The notes under the pieces: model-generated
The model's database searches: none
What the model was told of the DNA's origin: nothing
What the model saw: only the letters and a program-made list of their open reading frames with translations
Translations under genes and position numbers: made by a program
Assembly: GCA_963625685.1 (NCBI GenBank)
Contig: CAVFTR010000004.1
Coordinates: 1-64,000 of the forward strand
Direction: 5' to 3'
DNA length: 64,000 nucleotides
Source: F23-B02 sp963625685
GTDB taxonomy: Bacteria; Bacillota; Clostridia; Oscillospirales; Oscillospiraceae
Shown here: positions 56,084 to 64,000 of the stretch, in pieces
Numbering within the stretch: position 1 is the first letter of the stretch
Layout: the number at the start of each line of letters is the position of its first letter

Positions 56084-57383
56084 TAATATTGCGTTTTGCT
56101 TCAGCTCCGGCTCTGAACATGCTCCACAGCGGCAGCAGGTACAAAAAGCTCGCCGCGAGCAGGCTCAGGCCCGGCGCGCCGATGGAGTCGAGAGGCAGCG
56201 CGACGGCTACCGACCAGGGAACGAGCGCCGCTATGACTATGACCGTATCCTCCATGCACAGCGCGAGCCGCTGCCTGTCGTTATCGGCCTCGCAGCATAG
56301 CTGATGGGTAAGCATGATGGCGAGAGTCTGATTGCAGCTTATGACCGAGGTCATGACCGAGGCCGCGAGCACCGCGGCGAAGGTCCCCGAGCGGCTGCCG
56401 AGCGAGTCGATGTGCCGTCTTATCCCGTCGAGCAGGCCCGTGCCGGAGAAAATGCCGGAGTAGGTCGAGGAGATCATGATTATCGCTATGCAGCGCAGCA
56501 TCGAGCTTATGCCGCCGCCGTCGATCAGCGCGGCAAGCTCCGCGTCCTGCGCGTGAAAGCCCGTCAGTATGAAGCTGAGTATCGAATAAGCGCTGTCGCC
56601 CTGCATGGCCGCGCAGAGTATCGCTGCCGAGACGATGCTCGCCGCCATGGTCAGCTGCACGCGTATCTTAAGCAGCGACATCATAATTACAAGCAGCGCC
56701 GGTATCAGGCACAGCCAGTGGATGCGCAGCTCGCGCGAAAAAAGCCCCTCGAATCCCGGCGCGTCGCCGCCGGTGTGGAGGAATACGCCGGCGGCCGCGT
56801 AGATAAGGCAGCAGGCGATAAAGGGAGGGAGCGAGCGGCGCAGCATACCGCGTATGTTCGTGAAAACGTTCGTCTCCGTGAGCTCGCTTATGAGCAGCGC
56901 GCTCGTCGACATGGGCGAGGCTCTGTCGCCGAAATACGCGCCGGAGAGTATCGCGCCGCCGAGCAGCACGGGCTCCGCGCCCATGGCAAGTCCCATCGTC
57001 ATGCTGATGACGCCCATTGTCGCCGACGTGCCGAAGGCCGTTCCGGTGAGCATGGATACGCCGCAGTTTAAAAGAAAGCTCATGAGCACGAGCGTTTTCG
57101 GATGCACGAGCTCGGCTGCGTAGCATATGATGGCCGGTATCGTCCCGGAGGCACGCCACAGCGCGGTGAGCATGCCTATCATGACAAGGTTCAAAATGAC
57201 CTTTCTCGCGGTCTTTACGCCGCCGAGCATCATCAGAAGTATCTCCCTTGCCCCGTGCCCCATTCTCAATGCGCACACGGAGAATATGAAAAGCCCGGCC
57301 AGCAGCGCGTACAGGATCGAAAGGCCGGATATGACGCAGACGATCAGCACCGCCGCAAACAGGCCGAATACGGCAAGATGCAT
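56064..57383 (-). CDS. NhaC-family Na+/H+ antiporter-like protein
   Basis: Encodes 439 aa with about eleven helices. Family features include GTAFGTSATMGVISMTMGLAMGAEPVLLGGAILSGAYFGDRASPMSTSALL, the central NhaC region with ion-binding Asp/Ser residues. It is a second, quite different NhaC relative near the lysine-riboswitch gene but lacks the riboswitch. It is divergent from a LysR-type gene that probably controls it. The substrate is unknown: sodium/proton, malate/lactate or an amine exchange are possible. The stop codon overlaps the terminator hairpin. Confidence 0.83.
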   Translation of the reverse strand: MHLAVFGLFAAVLIVCVISGLSILYALLAGLFIFSVCALRMGHGAREILLMMLGGVKTARKVILNLVMIGMLTALWRASGTIPAIICYAAELVHPKTLVLMSFLLNCGVSMLTGTAFGTSATMGVISMTMGLAMGAEPVLLGGAILSGAYFGDRASPMSTSALLISELTETNVFTNIRGMLRRSLPPFIACCLIYAAAGVFLHTGGDAPGFEGLFSRELRIHWLCLIPALLVIMMSLLKIRVQLTMAASIVSAAILCAAMQGDSAYSILSFILTGFHAQDAELAALIDGGGISSMLRCIAIIMISSTYSGIFSGTGLLDGIRRHIDSLGSRSGTFAAVLAASVMTSVISCNQTLAIMLTHQLCCEADNDRQRLALCMEDTVIVIAALVPWSVAVALPLDSIGAPGLSLLAASFLYLLPLWSMFRAGAEAKRNIKAHAEG

Positions 57384-57423
57384 GTTCTATCACCTCAGCG
57401 CTTAATATTACTACCGCATAAAA

Positions 57424-57455
57424 CAGTTGTAAAACTGATTATTTCGGAGTATAAT
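57424..57455 (+). promoter_or_regulatory. LysR-gene promoter with inverted repeat
   Basis: TTGTAA (57427-57432) and TATAAT (57450-57455) with 17-bp spacing drive the LysR gene. The repeat CAGTT-GTAA-AACTG (57424-57437) overlaps the -35 box and fits a LysR-type autoregulatory site in the divergent gap with the NhaC gene. Confidence 0.6.
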
Positions 57456-57485
57456 ACAGTAAAATACCTGTAGCGAGGCGGATGG

Positions 57486-58412
57486 ATGAATTTTCTTACG
57501 ATGGAGTATTTCGTGACCGTTGCGGATAAGCGCAGCATAACGAAGGCGGCGGAGGAGCTGCACATAACGCAGCAGACGCTCAGCGCGCATATACAGGCCG
57601 TCGAGCGCGAGCTCGGCTGCAGGCTCATAGTGCGCCGGAGCCCGCTGGAGCTGACCTGCGAGGGCGAGGTGTTCCTGCGCTACGCCTCGGAGCTTTACGG
57701 CACATACCGGTCAATGCAGGCCGAGCTGCGCGACATAACGGGCGATCAGCGCGGCGTGCTGCGCGTGGGCGTATCATACACCAGGGGAAGGTCTATCATG
57801 CCGGGGATCATATCGGCCTTCCGCCGCGAGTATCCGAATATATGCGTGAGACTCGACGAGGGCGTCAACGATGTATTGCTGCGAAAGCTCCGCGGCGGTG
57901 AGATAGACCTCGCAGTGGCAAATTTCGACGAAGCGGCGCAGGGGATAGTGCTGCGTGATTTTTATACCGAGGCGGTCGTCATGCTCGCGCCGGAAAGCAT
58001 GTGCCCGCCGGGCGCCGGAGACGTGCTCGACGCCGAGGGCCTCGCAGAGTTTGCGGATATGCCCTTTGTCATGGGAAATCCCGAGGATATCGTCGGCAGG
58101 CTGAGCCGCCGCATGATAAAGGCCGCCGGCTTTCAGCCCGAGGTCAGGGCGCAGGCGGACAATGCAGAAACGCTGATGGCTCTGTCGGCCGACGGCGTCG
58201 GGATATGCTTCTGCCCGCGGCATATGATCGAAATGGCGCTGACTCCGCAGCAGCTTGAGGGACTGCGGATATTCACGTTTTCGGAAAACGACCGCTATCC
58301 GATAAATTTTGGATTCCGCAGCCGGCCGTATCAGTGGAAGGTGATATCGGAATTTATGCGCATAGCGTCAGATACGATAGGAGGTACGGCATGGACAGAG
58401 AAGAATATATGA
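57486..58412 (+). CDS. LysR family transcriptional regulator
   Basis: Encodes 308 aa. The N-terminal HTH MNFLTMEYFVTVADKRSITKAAEELHITQQTLSAHIQAVERELG is the LysR signature. An effector domain of two Rossmann-like lobes follows (GVLRVGVSYTRGRSIMPGIISAFRREYPN). It is divergent from the NhaC gene, which it probably regulates. The 3' end overlaps the tadA start by 22 bases. Confidence 0.92.
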   Translation: MNFLTMEYFVTVADKRSITKAAEELHITQQTLSAHIQAVERELGCRLIVRRSPLELTCEGEVFLRYASELYGTYRSMQAELRDITGDQRGVLRVGVSYTRGRSIMPGIISAFRREYPNICVRLDEGVNDVLLRKLRGGEIDLAVANFDEAAQGIVLRDFYTEAVVMLAPESMCPPGAGDVLDAEGLAEFADMPFVMGNPEDIVGRLSRRMIKAAGFQPEVRAQADNAETLMALSADGVGICFCPRHMIEMALTPQQLEGLRIFTFSENDRYPINFGFRSRPYQWKVISEFMRIASDTIGGTAWTEKNI

Positions 58413-58837
58413 GTCTGGCACTCGAGCTCGCGAGGGAGGCCTTCGGCGAGGGCGAGATACCGGTCGGCTGCGTCATCGCCGATAAGCAGGGCAATATCAT
58501 AGGCAGCGGCCGCAACCGGCGCGAGGAGAGCCGCGACGCGACGCGCCACGCCGAGCTTGAGGCCATCCGCGAGGCCTGCCGGGCGACCGGAGACTGGCGG
58601 CTCGGCGGCTGCACGATATACGTCACGCTCGAGCCCTGCCCGATGTGCGCCGGCGGTATAATCAATTCGCGCATCCCGACCGTCGTTTTCGGCGCAAAGG
58701 ATGAAAACACCGGCTCCTGCGGCAGCGTCATCAATCTGTTCGAGGAGCGCTACGGGCACAGGCCGGCGATCTACGGCGGCGTCAAGGCCGCCGAATCGGC
58801 GAAATTATTAAAGGACTTTTTTCAAAATAAGCGATAA
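58391..58837 (+). CDS. tadA: tRNA-specific adenosine deaminase
   Basis: Encodes 148 aa. The zinc and catalytic motif is HAELEA (His and Glu) in TRHAELEAIREACR and PCPMCAG (two Cys) later. TadA deaminates the wobble adenosine 34 of tRNA-Arg to inosine. ATG 58391 was chosen because AGGAGGT precedes it at good spacing; the frame's longer version begins inside the LysR gene. A terminator follows at once. Confidence 0.95.
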   Translation: MDREEYMSLALELAREAFGEGEIPVGCVIADKQGNIIGSGRNRREESRDATRHAELEAIREACRATGDWRLGGCTIYVTLEPCPMCAGGIINSRIPTVVFGAKDENTGSCGSVINLFEERYGHRPAIYGGVKAAESAKLLKDFFQNKR

Positions 58838-58867
58838 AAAATCCCGTTCAGATGAACGGGATTTTTT
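58836..58867. terminator. Terminator between tadA and phosphoribosyltransferase gene
   Basis: AAAAATCCCGTTC pairs with GAACGGGATTTTTT around AGAT, with A- and T-runs on both sides. It serves the convergent genes ending at 58837 and 58876. Confidence 0.9.
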
Positions 58868-58875
58868 CATGCCGC

Positions 58876-59430
58876 TTAAGCCTTGACGGTGCCGTCGGGA
58901 TTGAACAGGGGAAGGTCGCCCAGGACGATTATGTCGTCGCGCGTCTGCGCAGCGCCCTCCGCGAGGACGGCCATTCTGCCGACGATGCTGCCGCCGGCCT
59001 TGTTCACGAGCTCCTCCATCGCTCTGAGGCTCTCGCCGGTGGAGATGACGTCGTCAACGATGAGTATGCGCTTGCCCTTTATCAGCTCCGCGTCCGCCGT
59101 GTCGATAACAAGGCGCTGCACGTCCATAGTGGTGATGGACTTGACGTGTACCTCAAAAACGCCGCTCATATAGGCCTTGGGGCCCTTTCTGGCCAGAAAG
59201 TATTTCTCCGCGCCGCTTTGACGCGCCATTTCGTAGAGAAGGGGAATGGCCTTCGCCTCGGGAGCGATGAGGTAGTCGTATTCGGGAGCTCTCTTCAAAA
59301 GCTCCGCCGCGCAGTGGACGGTCAGCTCAACATCGCCGAACATGACAAATGCTCCTATGTAGAGGTCATCGGTGACCTTGCACAGGGGCAGCTCACGCTT
59401 TAAGCCGGCAATGTCCATTTCGTAAGTCAT
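58876..59430 (-). CDS. Purine-type phosphoribosyltransferase
   Basis: Encodes 184 aa with the PRPP motif RILIVDDVISTGESL near residue 125 and EYDYLIAPEAKAIPLLYEMARQSG earlier, resembling adenine or xanthine phosphoribosyltransferases. It makes a purine nucleotide from base and PRPP. ATG 59430 follows GGAGACATGAA; the open frame extends but without a better site. The base specificity cannot be set from sequence. Confidence 0.85.
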   Translation of the reverse strand: MTYEMDIAGLKRELPLCKVTDDLYIGAFVMFGDVELTVHCAAELLKRAPEYDYLIAPEAKAIPLLYEMARQSGAEKYFLARKGPKAYMSGVFEVHVKSITTMDVQRLVIDTADAELIKGKRILIVDDVISTGESLRAMEELVNKAGGSIVGRMAVLAEGAAQTRDDIIVLGDLPLFNPDGTVKA

Positions 59431-59902
59431 TTCATGTCTCCATTCTGCTGAAAACAGCATTCCGCGGTTATCGGCCGCCGGTCGCCGTATTGAGTGATCC
59501 ATAACATTGTTATTTTACAGTATATATCCGAAAAATCAAGTATTAAGCTGATTTTTTCTTGCCGGCATATAAATTAATTAACGGCAGAGCATAAAGAGGA
59601 TTAACACAAGAGTTAAGAAAATATTAACGCAGATATAAACGCCGGGCGCTAAGCGAGTATCAAATGACATTAATTTTAGGCATAACTCATATGAAAATAT
59701 GTAATATCTCGTGCAATATGCACAAAACGTTAAGAGGCAAAAGCGATAGTTAATATTTAAACATCAAAAAAGTATTGAAAAAGGTGTGAATATAGTGTAA
59801 AGTTTATTTACAAGTTGGGCGCGGCGTTAATACAAAATTAACGCGCCTGGACGCTTATGCCGCAGGAGATATGCGGCAACGGAAAATAAAGGAGAGAAAG
59901 AT
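59431..59902 (+). promoter_or_regulatory. AT-rich spacer before NSS transporter gene
   Basis: This 472-bp gap has no gene. It is strikingly AT-rich between about 59505 and 59815, with eight TTAAC/GTTAA motifs (59578, 59601, 59612, 59624, 59729, 59749, 59826, 59838). A promoter TTGAAA (59775-59780) and TAAAGT (59798-59803) with 17-bp spacing is near its end. The leader then has GGCGCG...TTAA/TTAA-CGCGCC and ATGCCGCA/ATGCGGCA hairpins before the ribosome site. Confidence 0.5.
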
Positions 59903-61462
59903 ATGGAAAACAATCGCGCAACATTCGGCTCCAACTTCGGTTTCCTTATGGCCGCCATCGGCTCCGCCGTCGGCCTGGGCAACATCTGGGGCTTCCCGTA
60001 CAAGATGGGCAGTAACGGCGGCTTCGCCTTCCTGATCGTGTACCTCGTTCTCGCAGTCTTCGTCGGACTCGCCGTTATGGTCGGCGAATTCACCATCGGT
60101 CGTAAGACAGGCCTGAGCCCTGTCGCGGCCTACCGCAAGCTCAGCAAGAAGTTCACCTGGCTCGGCTATATAGCTATCGCCGCACCGTTCCTCATCCTCT
60201 GCTTCTACTTCGTCCTCGGCGGCATGGTCATGCGCTATGCTCTCGGCTATCTGACCGCCATCTTCGGCTGGAACACCTGGAATGTGGCTGACATTTCGGA
60301 ATTTTTCGGCAGCTTCATCATGAACGGCGGCCAGATGATCCTCTGGACGGCCATCTTCATCGTGCTCAACGCATTCATAGTTGCAGCCGGCGTTGAGCAG
60401 GGCATCGAAAACTTCTGCCGCATCGGCATGCCCGCACTGTTCGTCATGCTCCTGATCGTCATCGTCTACGTCGCTGTTCAGCCCGGCGCAATGGGCGGCT
60501 ACAAGTTCATGTTCGGCTGGAACCTCGAGCCTCTGAAGGAGGACTTCGGCAAGGTTCTGAAGACCGCCGCCGGACAGATGTTCTTCTCACTGTCCCTCGG
60601 CATGGGCGCCATGATCAACTACGGCTCCTACCTGAAAAAGCAGGAGAATCTCCAGAAGAACGCAGTCATCGTCGTTATCTGCGATACCCTCGTCGCTATC
60701 ATGGCCGGCATGATCGTCATGCCCGCCTGCTACGCCTTCCTCGGCGGCGAGACCAGCTCCGGCCCGGGACTGCTGTTCCTGTCCATGCAGATCGTCTTTG
60801 AGAAGATGGGCTACGTCGGCAACATCATGGGCTTCCTGTTCTACTCCCTCGTCTTCATCGCAGCCATCTCCTCGTCCTTCTCCCTGCTTGAGGTCATCAC
60901 CTCCTTCAAGGTCGACCAGAACGTTGCAGAGGGCAAGGCTCCCGGACGCAAAAAGTACGCCATCCTCTGCGCAGTCATCATCTTCGTATTCTGCCTGCCC
61001 ACCTGCCTTGACGGTCTGGGCGCCGGCACCAACGGCGGCGCTGCGATAGGCAACCCGGCCGACGTTCTCGGCATGCACTGGGCGGAGGCCGGAGACATCT
61101 CCGAGTTTGCCGCAGACACCGACTATTATGTCAAGGGTGACGACGGAATTTACTCAAAGGTCGCGGCTGACGCGGCATTCGACGCATCCGAGACCTATTA
61201 CCTCAACACCGCAAAGACCTGGAACGGCGACTGGCTCGACTTCTACGACATGCTTTCCGAGGGCATCATGATGCCTCTCGGCGCAATGATCATGGCCTTC
61301 CTCATCGGCTGGGTCTGGAAGCTCGACCTCGTTGTCGAGGAATGTGAGCAGGCCGGACACAAGTTCTGGGGCAGGACCTTCTTCAACATCTGCTACAAGC
61401 TCATCACTCCGCTCGGCATGGCCTTCGTTCTGTATTCACAGGTCACCGACTTCTTCGGCTAA
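59903..61462 (+). CDS. Sodium-dependent transporter, NSS/SNF family
   Basis: Encodes 519 aa. The N terminus GFLMAAIGSAVGLGNIWGFPYKMGSNGGFAFLIVY is the NSS helix 1 to 2 signature with sodium and substrate sites. Bacterial NSS proteins carry amino acids with sodium. Between helices around 375 and 460 there is an inserted hydrophilic stretch of about 65 residues (GLGAGTNGGAAIGNP...KTWNGDW), longer than in the typical bacterial family, where the helices are closer. AAAGGAGAG precedes the ATG. Confidence 0.9.
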   Translation: MENNRATFGSNFGFLMAAIGSAVGLGNIWGFPYKMGSNGGFAFLIVYLVLAVFVGLAVMVGEFTIGRKTGLSPVAAYRKLSKKFTWLGYIAIAAPFLILCFYFVLGGMVMRYALGYLTAIFGWNTWNVADISEFFGSFIMNGGQMILWTAIFIVLNAFIVAAGVEQGIENFCRIGMPALFVMLLIVIVYVAVQPGAMGGYKFMFGWNLEPLKEDFGKVLKTAAGQMFFSLSLGMGAMINYGSYLKKQENLQKNAVIVVICDTLVAIMAGMIVMPACYAFLGGETSSGPGLLFLSMQIVFEKMGYVGNIMGFLFYSLVFIAAISSSFSLLEVITSFKVDQNVAEGKAPGRKKYAILCAVIIFVFCLPTCLDGLGAGTNGGAAIGNPADVLGMHWAEAGDISEFAADTDYYVKGDDGIYSKVAADAAFDASETYYLNTAKTWNGDWLDFYDMLSEGIMMPLGAMIMAFLIGWVWKLDLVVEECEQAGHKFWGRTFFNICYKLITPLGMAFVLYSQVTDFFG

Positions 61463-61481
61463 GCAGCATAACATAATATAT

Positions 61482-61507
61482 AAGGGACAGTCACGTGACT
61501 GTCCCTT
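61482..61507 (+). terminator. Terminator of NSS transporter gene
   Basis: AAGGGACAGTCAC and GTGACTGTCCCTT form a perfect 26-bp palindrome followed by TCTT, 20 bases after the stop. Confidence 0.8.
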
Positions 61508-61570
61508 TCTTATTGAAAAATGCCCGGATTGTGATATAATCTAAGCATCAGCGCGTAAAGGAGAAAAAAC

Positions 61571-62002
61571 ATGCGTGAATGTGAAAGCTGCAAGAACTAC
61601 ATCCCGGAGGGAATGAAGATATGCCCGCACTGCGGAAAGCTGCCGCCTACGCTGTGGCCGCAGTTCGGCGTGTACGCCGTGCTCACGGTGATAGCGCTCG
61701 TGTGCGCCGTGTACTTCCGGCCGTTTCTCGACGGCCCGGCGATAGGGGAGGTGTCCAGGGGAGTCCTGTGGGCCGCAATGGTGATCTTTGTCGTGTTCGG
61801 CCTCATATTCCTCGGCGTCAGCGTCATAATCGCACGCGATTATAAGGGCCGTACTTACCGGGGCAAGCTCACAAAGCAGGAGCGCGAGCGTTTTATTAAA
61901 ATGAAGCAGCACATTGAATCAAAGCGCCACTTCTACGAAAAGGACGTCGCCTACTGCACTGTCTGCGGCAATAAAAAGCCGGGGTACATGAATAAGAAAT
62001 AA
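61571..62002 (+). CDS. Small zinc-ribbon membrane protein
   Basis: Encodes 143 aa. An N-terminal ribbon CESCKNYIPEGMKICPHCG (residues 3-21) is followed by two helices (about 30-50 and 65-88), a basic region and a C-terminal CTVCGNKKPGYMNKK half-ribbon. The function is unknown. The ribbon style resembles proteins of the 39-50 kb cassette, but this gene stands alone between terminators. AAAGGAGAAAA precedes the ATG. Confidence 0.7.
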   Translation: MRECESCKNYIPEGMKICPHCGKLPPTLWPQFGVYAVLTVIALVCAVYFRPFLDGPAIGEVSRGVLWAAMVIFVVFGLIFLGVSVIIARDYKGRTYRGKLTKQERERFIKMKQHIESKRHFYEKDVAYCTVCGNKKPGYMNKK

Positions 62003-62003
62003 G

Positions 62004-62030
62004 AAAAAGCCGGCCCTGGGCCGGCTTTTT
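62004..62030. terminator. Bidirectional terminator between zinc-ribbon gene and megL-like gene
   Basis: AAAAAGCCGGCC and GGCCGGCTTTTT form a perfect stem around CTG. It lies between the stop at 62002 and the convergent gene stop at 62042. Confidence 0.9.
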
Positions 62031-62041
62031 CTTGCTTTAGC

Positions 62042-63244
62042 TCAGATCTGCCTAAAGGCCTGCTCAAAGTCGGCGATTATATCGTCGACATTCTCCAGAC
62101 CGACGGAGAGGCGGATAAGCCCCGCGGATATACCGGCGGTCCTGAGCTCCTCCGGCCCGTAGGTGGAGTGCGTCATGGACGCGGGGTGCTCCACGAGCGT
62201 TTCGGCGTCGCCGAGCGACACCGCGATGGTGCACAGCTTAAGCGAGTTGCAGAACTTCATTCCGGCCTCCTTGCCGCCCTTTATCTCGAACGAGATCATG
62301 CCGCCGAAGTCGCGCATCTGGCGCGCGGCGATGTCATGGCCGGGGTGCGAGGGCAGGCCGGGATAATTTACGTGCTCGACCTTGTCGCTTTCGTACAGGT
62401 ACTGCGCGATCTTCTTTGCGCTCTCCGTGTGGCGCGCGACGCGTATCTCAAGGGTCTTGAGGCCGCGCAGGATGAGCCATGCCTCGAAGGGGCCGAGCGT
62501 GGAGCCCGTCATGTCCTTGAGACCGAACATCTTCACGCGCGTTATGAACTCAGCCGAGCCGACGACGAAGCCGGCGATAACGTCGCCGTGGCCGTTGAGG
62601 TACTTCGTCGCCGAGTGGACGACCACGTCCGCGCCGAGACTGAGCGGATTCTGGAGCGCGGGGGAGGCGAAAGTGTTGTCGCACACGACCATGATACCGG
62701 GATCGTACTCATGCGAAAGCCTTGCTATGAGCTCGATGTCGGTTATCTTGAGGTTCGGGTTTGCCGGGGTCTCGAGATAAACGGCGACGGTGTTTTCCCT
62801 GAGATTTGCCTTGAGGTTTTCGGGCTTTGAGAGGTCCGTGAAGGTCACCTCGACGCCGTACTCCGTCATGCCGTGGCTCAGCAGCGCGAAGGTGCAGCCG
62901 TACAGCGTCTCGTCTGCGATGATGTGCTTGCCCGCGCCCGCTATCGACCACAGGCAGGAGGATATCGCGCCCATGCCGGAGGCCGCCGCGGCGCAGGCCT
63001 CGCCGCCCTCGAGCGCGGCTATCTTGTTTTCGACCACCGTTGTCGTGGGATTGCCGAGGCGGCTGTAGATGTATCCGCCCTCCTCGCCGGCAAAGCGGCG
63101 GCCGCCCTGCTCGCAGTTTTCAAAGTAAAAGGTCGAGGTCTGGTAGATGGGCATCGTCAGGGAGCCGTACTGCGTATCCCTGATATTGCCCGCGTGGACT
63201 GCACGTGTGCCGAAGCCGGCATTTTCAAGCATTTCTTTTTCCAT
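62042..63244 (-). CDS. megL: Methionine gamma-lyase-like Cys/Met metabolism PLP enzyme
   Basis: Encodes 400 aa. The PLP-binding Lys lies in HSATKYLNGHGDVIAG, with upstream YSRLGNPTTTVVENKIAALEGGEACAA and VCDNTFASPALQNPLSLGADVV. The segment YGCTFALLSHG has Cys where methionine gamma-lyases carry the important active-site Cys (Cys116 in Pseudomonas), which favours MGL over cystathionine gamma-synthase. It splits methionine to methanethiol, 2-oxobutyrate and ammonia; the product could feed the 2-oxoacid oxidoreductase. ATG 63244 is preferred over the TTG twelve bases upstream, which overlaps the GGAG site. Confidence 0.9.
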   Translation of the reverse strand: MEKEMLENAGFGTRAVHAGNIRDTQYGSLTMPIYQTSTFYFENCEQGGRRFAGEEGGYIYSRLGNPTTTVVENKIAALEGGEACAAAASGMGAISSCLWSIAGAGKHIIADETLYGCTFALLSHGMTEYGVEVTFTDLSKPENLKANLRENTVAVYLETPANPNLKITDIELIARLSHEYDPGIMVVCDNTFASPALQNPLSLGADVVVHSATKYLNGHGDVIAGFVVGSAEFITRVKMFGLKDMTGSTLGPFEAWLILRGLKTLEIRVARHTESAKKIAQYLYESDKVEHVNYPGLPSHPGHDIAARQMRDFGGMISFEIKGGKEAGMKFCNSLKLCTIAVSLGDAETLVEHPASMTHSTYGPEELRTAGISAGLIRLSVGLENVDDIIADFEQAFRQI

Positions 63245-63300
63245 TTCGATCTCCAATCATTATAAATTTTAATTTCCATATTACTTTCCCTTATACTCGG

Positions 63301-63329
63301 ATTATATATTATCGACAAAAACATGTCAA
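63301..63329 (-). promoter_or_regulatory. Promoter of megL-like gene
   Basis: On the - strand TTGACA (63324-63329) and TATAAT (63301-63306) are both consensus with 17-bp spacing, about 57 bases before the start. This predicts strong constitutive transcription. Confidence 0.85.
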
Positions 63330-63367
63330 GGCGATATCCGGCTTTATGTCATATCTTACAATAAAAA

Positions 63368-63403
63368 AAACACAGCTCCCCGTCGTTCTGAAACGGGGAG
63401 CTG
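63368..63403 (-). terminator. Terminator of the edge gene
   Basis: CAGCTCCCCGT and ACGGGGAGCTG pair around a short loop; on the - strand the stem is followed by TGTTTTTTTTAT. It ends the gene whose stop codon is at 63413. Confidence 0.85.
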
Positions 63404-63412
63404 CTTCTGCTT

Positions 63413-64000
63413 TTAATTAATTGTTTCCGTATCGACCGCACCGTCGACCGCCCAGTCCGGATCGAGCAGATCGATGCCGAGCTTTTCCTTGACCCAGGAG
63501 ATGCAGCTCGTGCAGCCGGTGTTTATCTCGCAGGTGAGACCCGCGTAGTTGGGATAGCCCGGCTTTGCGTCGTCATCGGCAAGCTCGAGCGTTATGGTCG
63601 CAAGATAGTACGGGCCCGAGCCTGTGATATAGCGTCCGGCCTTGACGTCCGGAATGAGTGCGTTGTGGTAAAAATCAACAGCCTGTTCGGGAGTGAGAGG
63701 GAAATGTCCGGCGTCGGTGCTTGTCGCGGAGAACACCGAGTAGACGCAGTGGTCGGCCTCGACGGGGATGGTCGGCGTGAAGCGCTCAAGCAGTATATAG
63801 GGGGAATTGAGCAGCTCGTAGTATTTTTCATAGTTTTCGTCGCCGTTGAGAATATCATACCCCCTTGTTATCACCTGCCCGCTCTTGAGCACATATCGGA
63901 AGCTGATATATTCGGAGTTTTCGTAGTTGAGGTCAAGAGACTTGTATCTGTCCATGTCCTTTATGATGCTCTCATGCAGCGCGCGGAACTCGGCGATGCC
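63413..64000 (-). CDS. C-terminal part of a protein cut by window end (DUF6449-like)
   Basis: The frame is open to the window edge, so at least 195 aa are seen and the N terminus is missing. The ATG at 63955 has no clear ribosome site and the codons before it still look coding (GIAEFRALHESIIKD). The sequence ISFRYVLKSGQVITRGYDI and the later INTGCTSCISWVKEKLG resemble the soluble C-terminal domain (DUF6449) of some clostridial ABC-2-type membrane proteins. No membrane helix is in the visible part. Confidence 0.6.
   Translation of the reverse strand, partial: GIAEFRALHESIIKDMDRYKSLDLNYENSEYISFRYVLKSGQVITRGYDILNGDENYEKYYELLNSPYILLERFTPTIPVEADHCVYSVFSATSTDAGHFPLTPEQAVDFYHNALIPDVKAGRYITGSGPYYLATITLELADDDAKPGYPNYAGLTCEINTGCTSCISWVKEKLGIDLLDPDWAVDGAVDTETIN

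Noticed and set aside
62042..63244. Cystathionine gamma-synthase as the name for the PLP enzyme
   Set aside because: The YGCTFALL segment carries the Cys typical of methionine gamma-lyase, so that name was preferred.

Overview
The window looks like chromosomal DNA of an anaerobic, probably gut-dwelling Clostridia member, most likely an Oscillospiraceae-type Firmicute with G+C in the high fifties by eye. The evidence is the mix of families: ferredoxin-linked 2-oxoacid oxidoreductase, phosphate acetyltransferase, GlpA/GlpB/DUF1667-type dehydrogenase genes, methionine gamma-lyase, a lysine riboswitch ahead of an NhaC-type carrier, strong GGAGG ribosome sites, and TTGACA-N17-TATAAT promoters. No rRNA, CRISPR array, complete insertion sequence or intact prophage was seen; there is one tRNA gene (Val, anticodon CAC).

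Layout. 1-10.3 kb: an IclR-type regulator, then a co-directional run with an MFS carrier, a four-subunit 2-oxoacid:ferredoxin oxidoreductase, a sodium:solute symporter, two D-2-hydroxyacid dehydrogenases and a class III CoA-transferase. This reads as import of a 2-hydroxyacid, its oxidation to a 2-oxoacid and oxidative decarboxylation to an acyl-CoA. 10.3-11.6 kb: a small membrane protein gene and a degraded mobile-element scar between two similar hairpins. 11.8-18.1 kb: housekeeping and envelope genes (RodA, TsaE, TsaB, Upp, O-antigen-ligase-like protein, DUF4330 protein, glycosyltransferase). 18.3-24.9 kb: a GlpA-like/GlpB-like/DUF1667 trio, an FGGY kinase and an alkylglycerone-phosphate-synthase-like flavoprotein, together suggesting glycerol-ether or glycerol-3-phosphate chemistry.

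25-32 kb: repeat-rich spacer, tRNA-Val, a LacI regulator and a divergent operon with HMG-CoA-lyase-like enzyme, CoA-transferase, two-subunit sodium symporter and alpha/beta hydrolase; the divergent promoter region is dense with TTAAGC/GCTTAA hexamers. 32-36 kb: XRE regulator and glyoxalase-family gene divergent from an old-yellow-enzyme-type reductase and an iron alcohol dehydrogenase, with a mirror-image operator covering both -35 boxes. 36-39.2 kb: a lipoprotein solute-binding protein paired with a membrane-anchored HTH protein and no permease. 39.4-50.0 kb: a 13-gene co-directional cassette rich in zinc ribbons, with SPFH, TPM, DUF3592-like and lipoprotein members. I consider this cassette, with the adjacent sensor pair, the best candidate for an undescribed system.

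50-64 kb: LepA with a small XRE regulator, Pta, a lysine-riboswitch-controlled NhaC-family carrier with a C39-like peptidase, a second NhaC carrier divergent from a LysR regulator, TadA, a phosphoribosyltransferase, an NSS-family sodium symporter, a small zinc-ribbon membrane protein, methionine gamma-lyase, and the 3' part of a gene cut by the window end.

Start codons were chosen by ribosome-site spacing and family N-termini. Family names come from recognising motifs in the translations; no database search was run.
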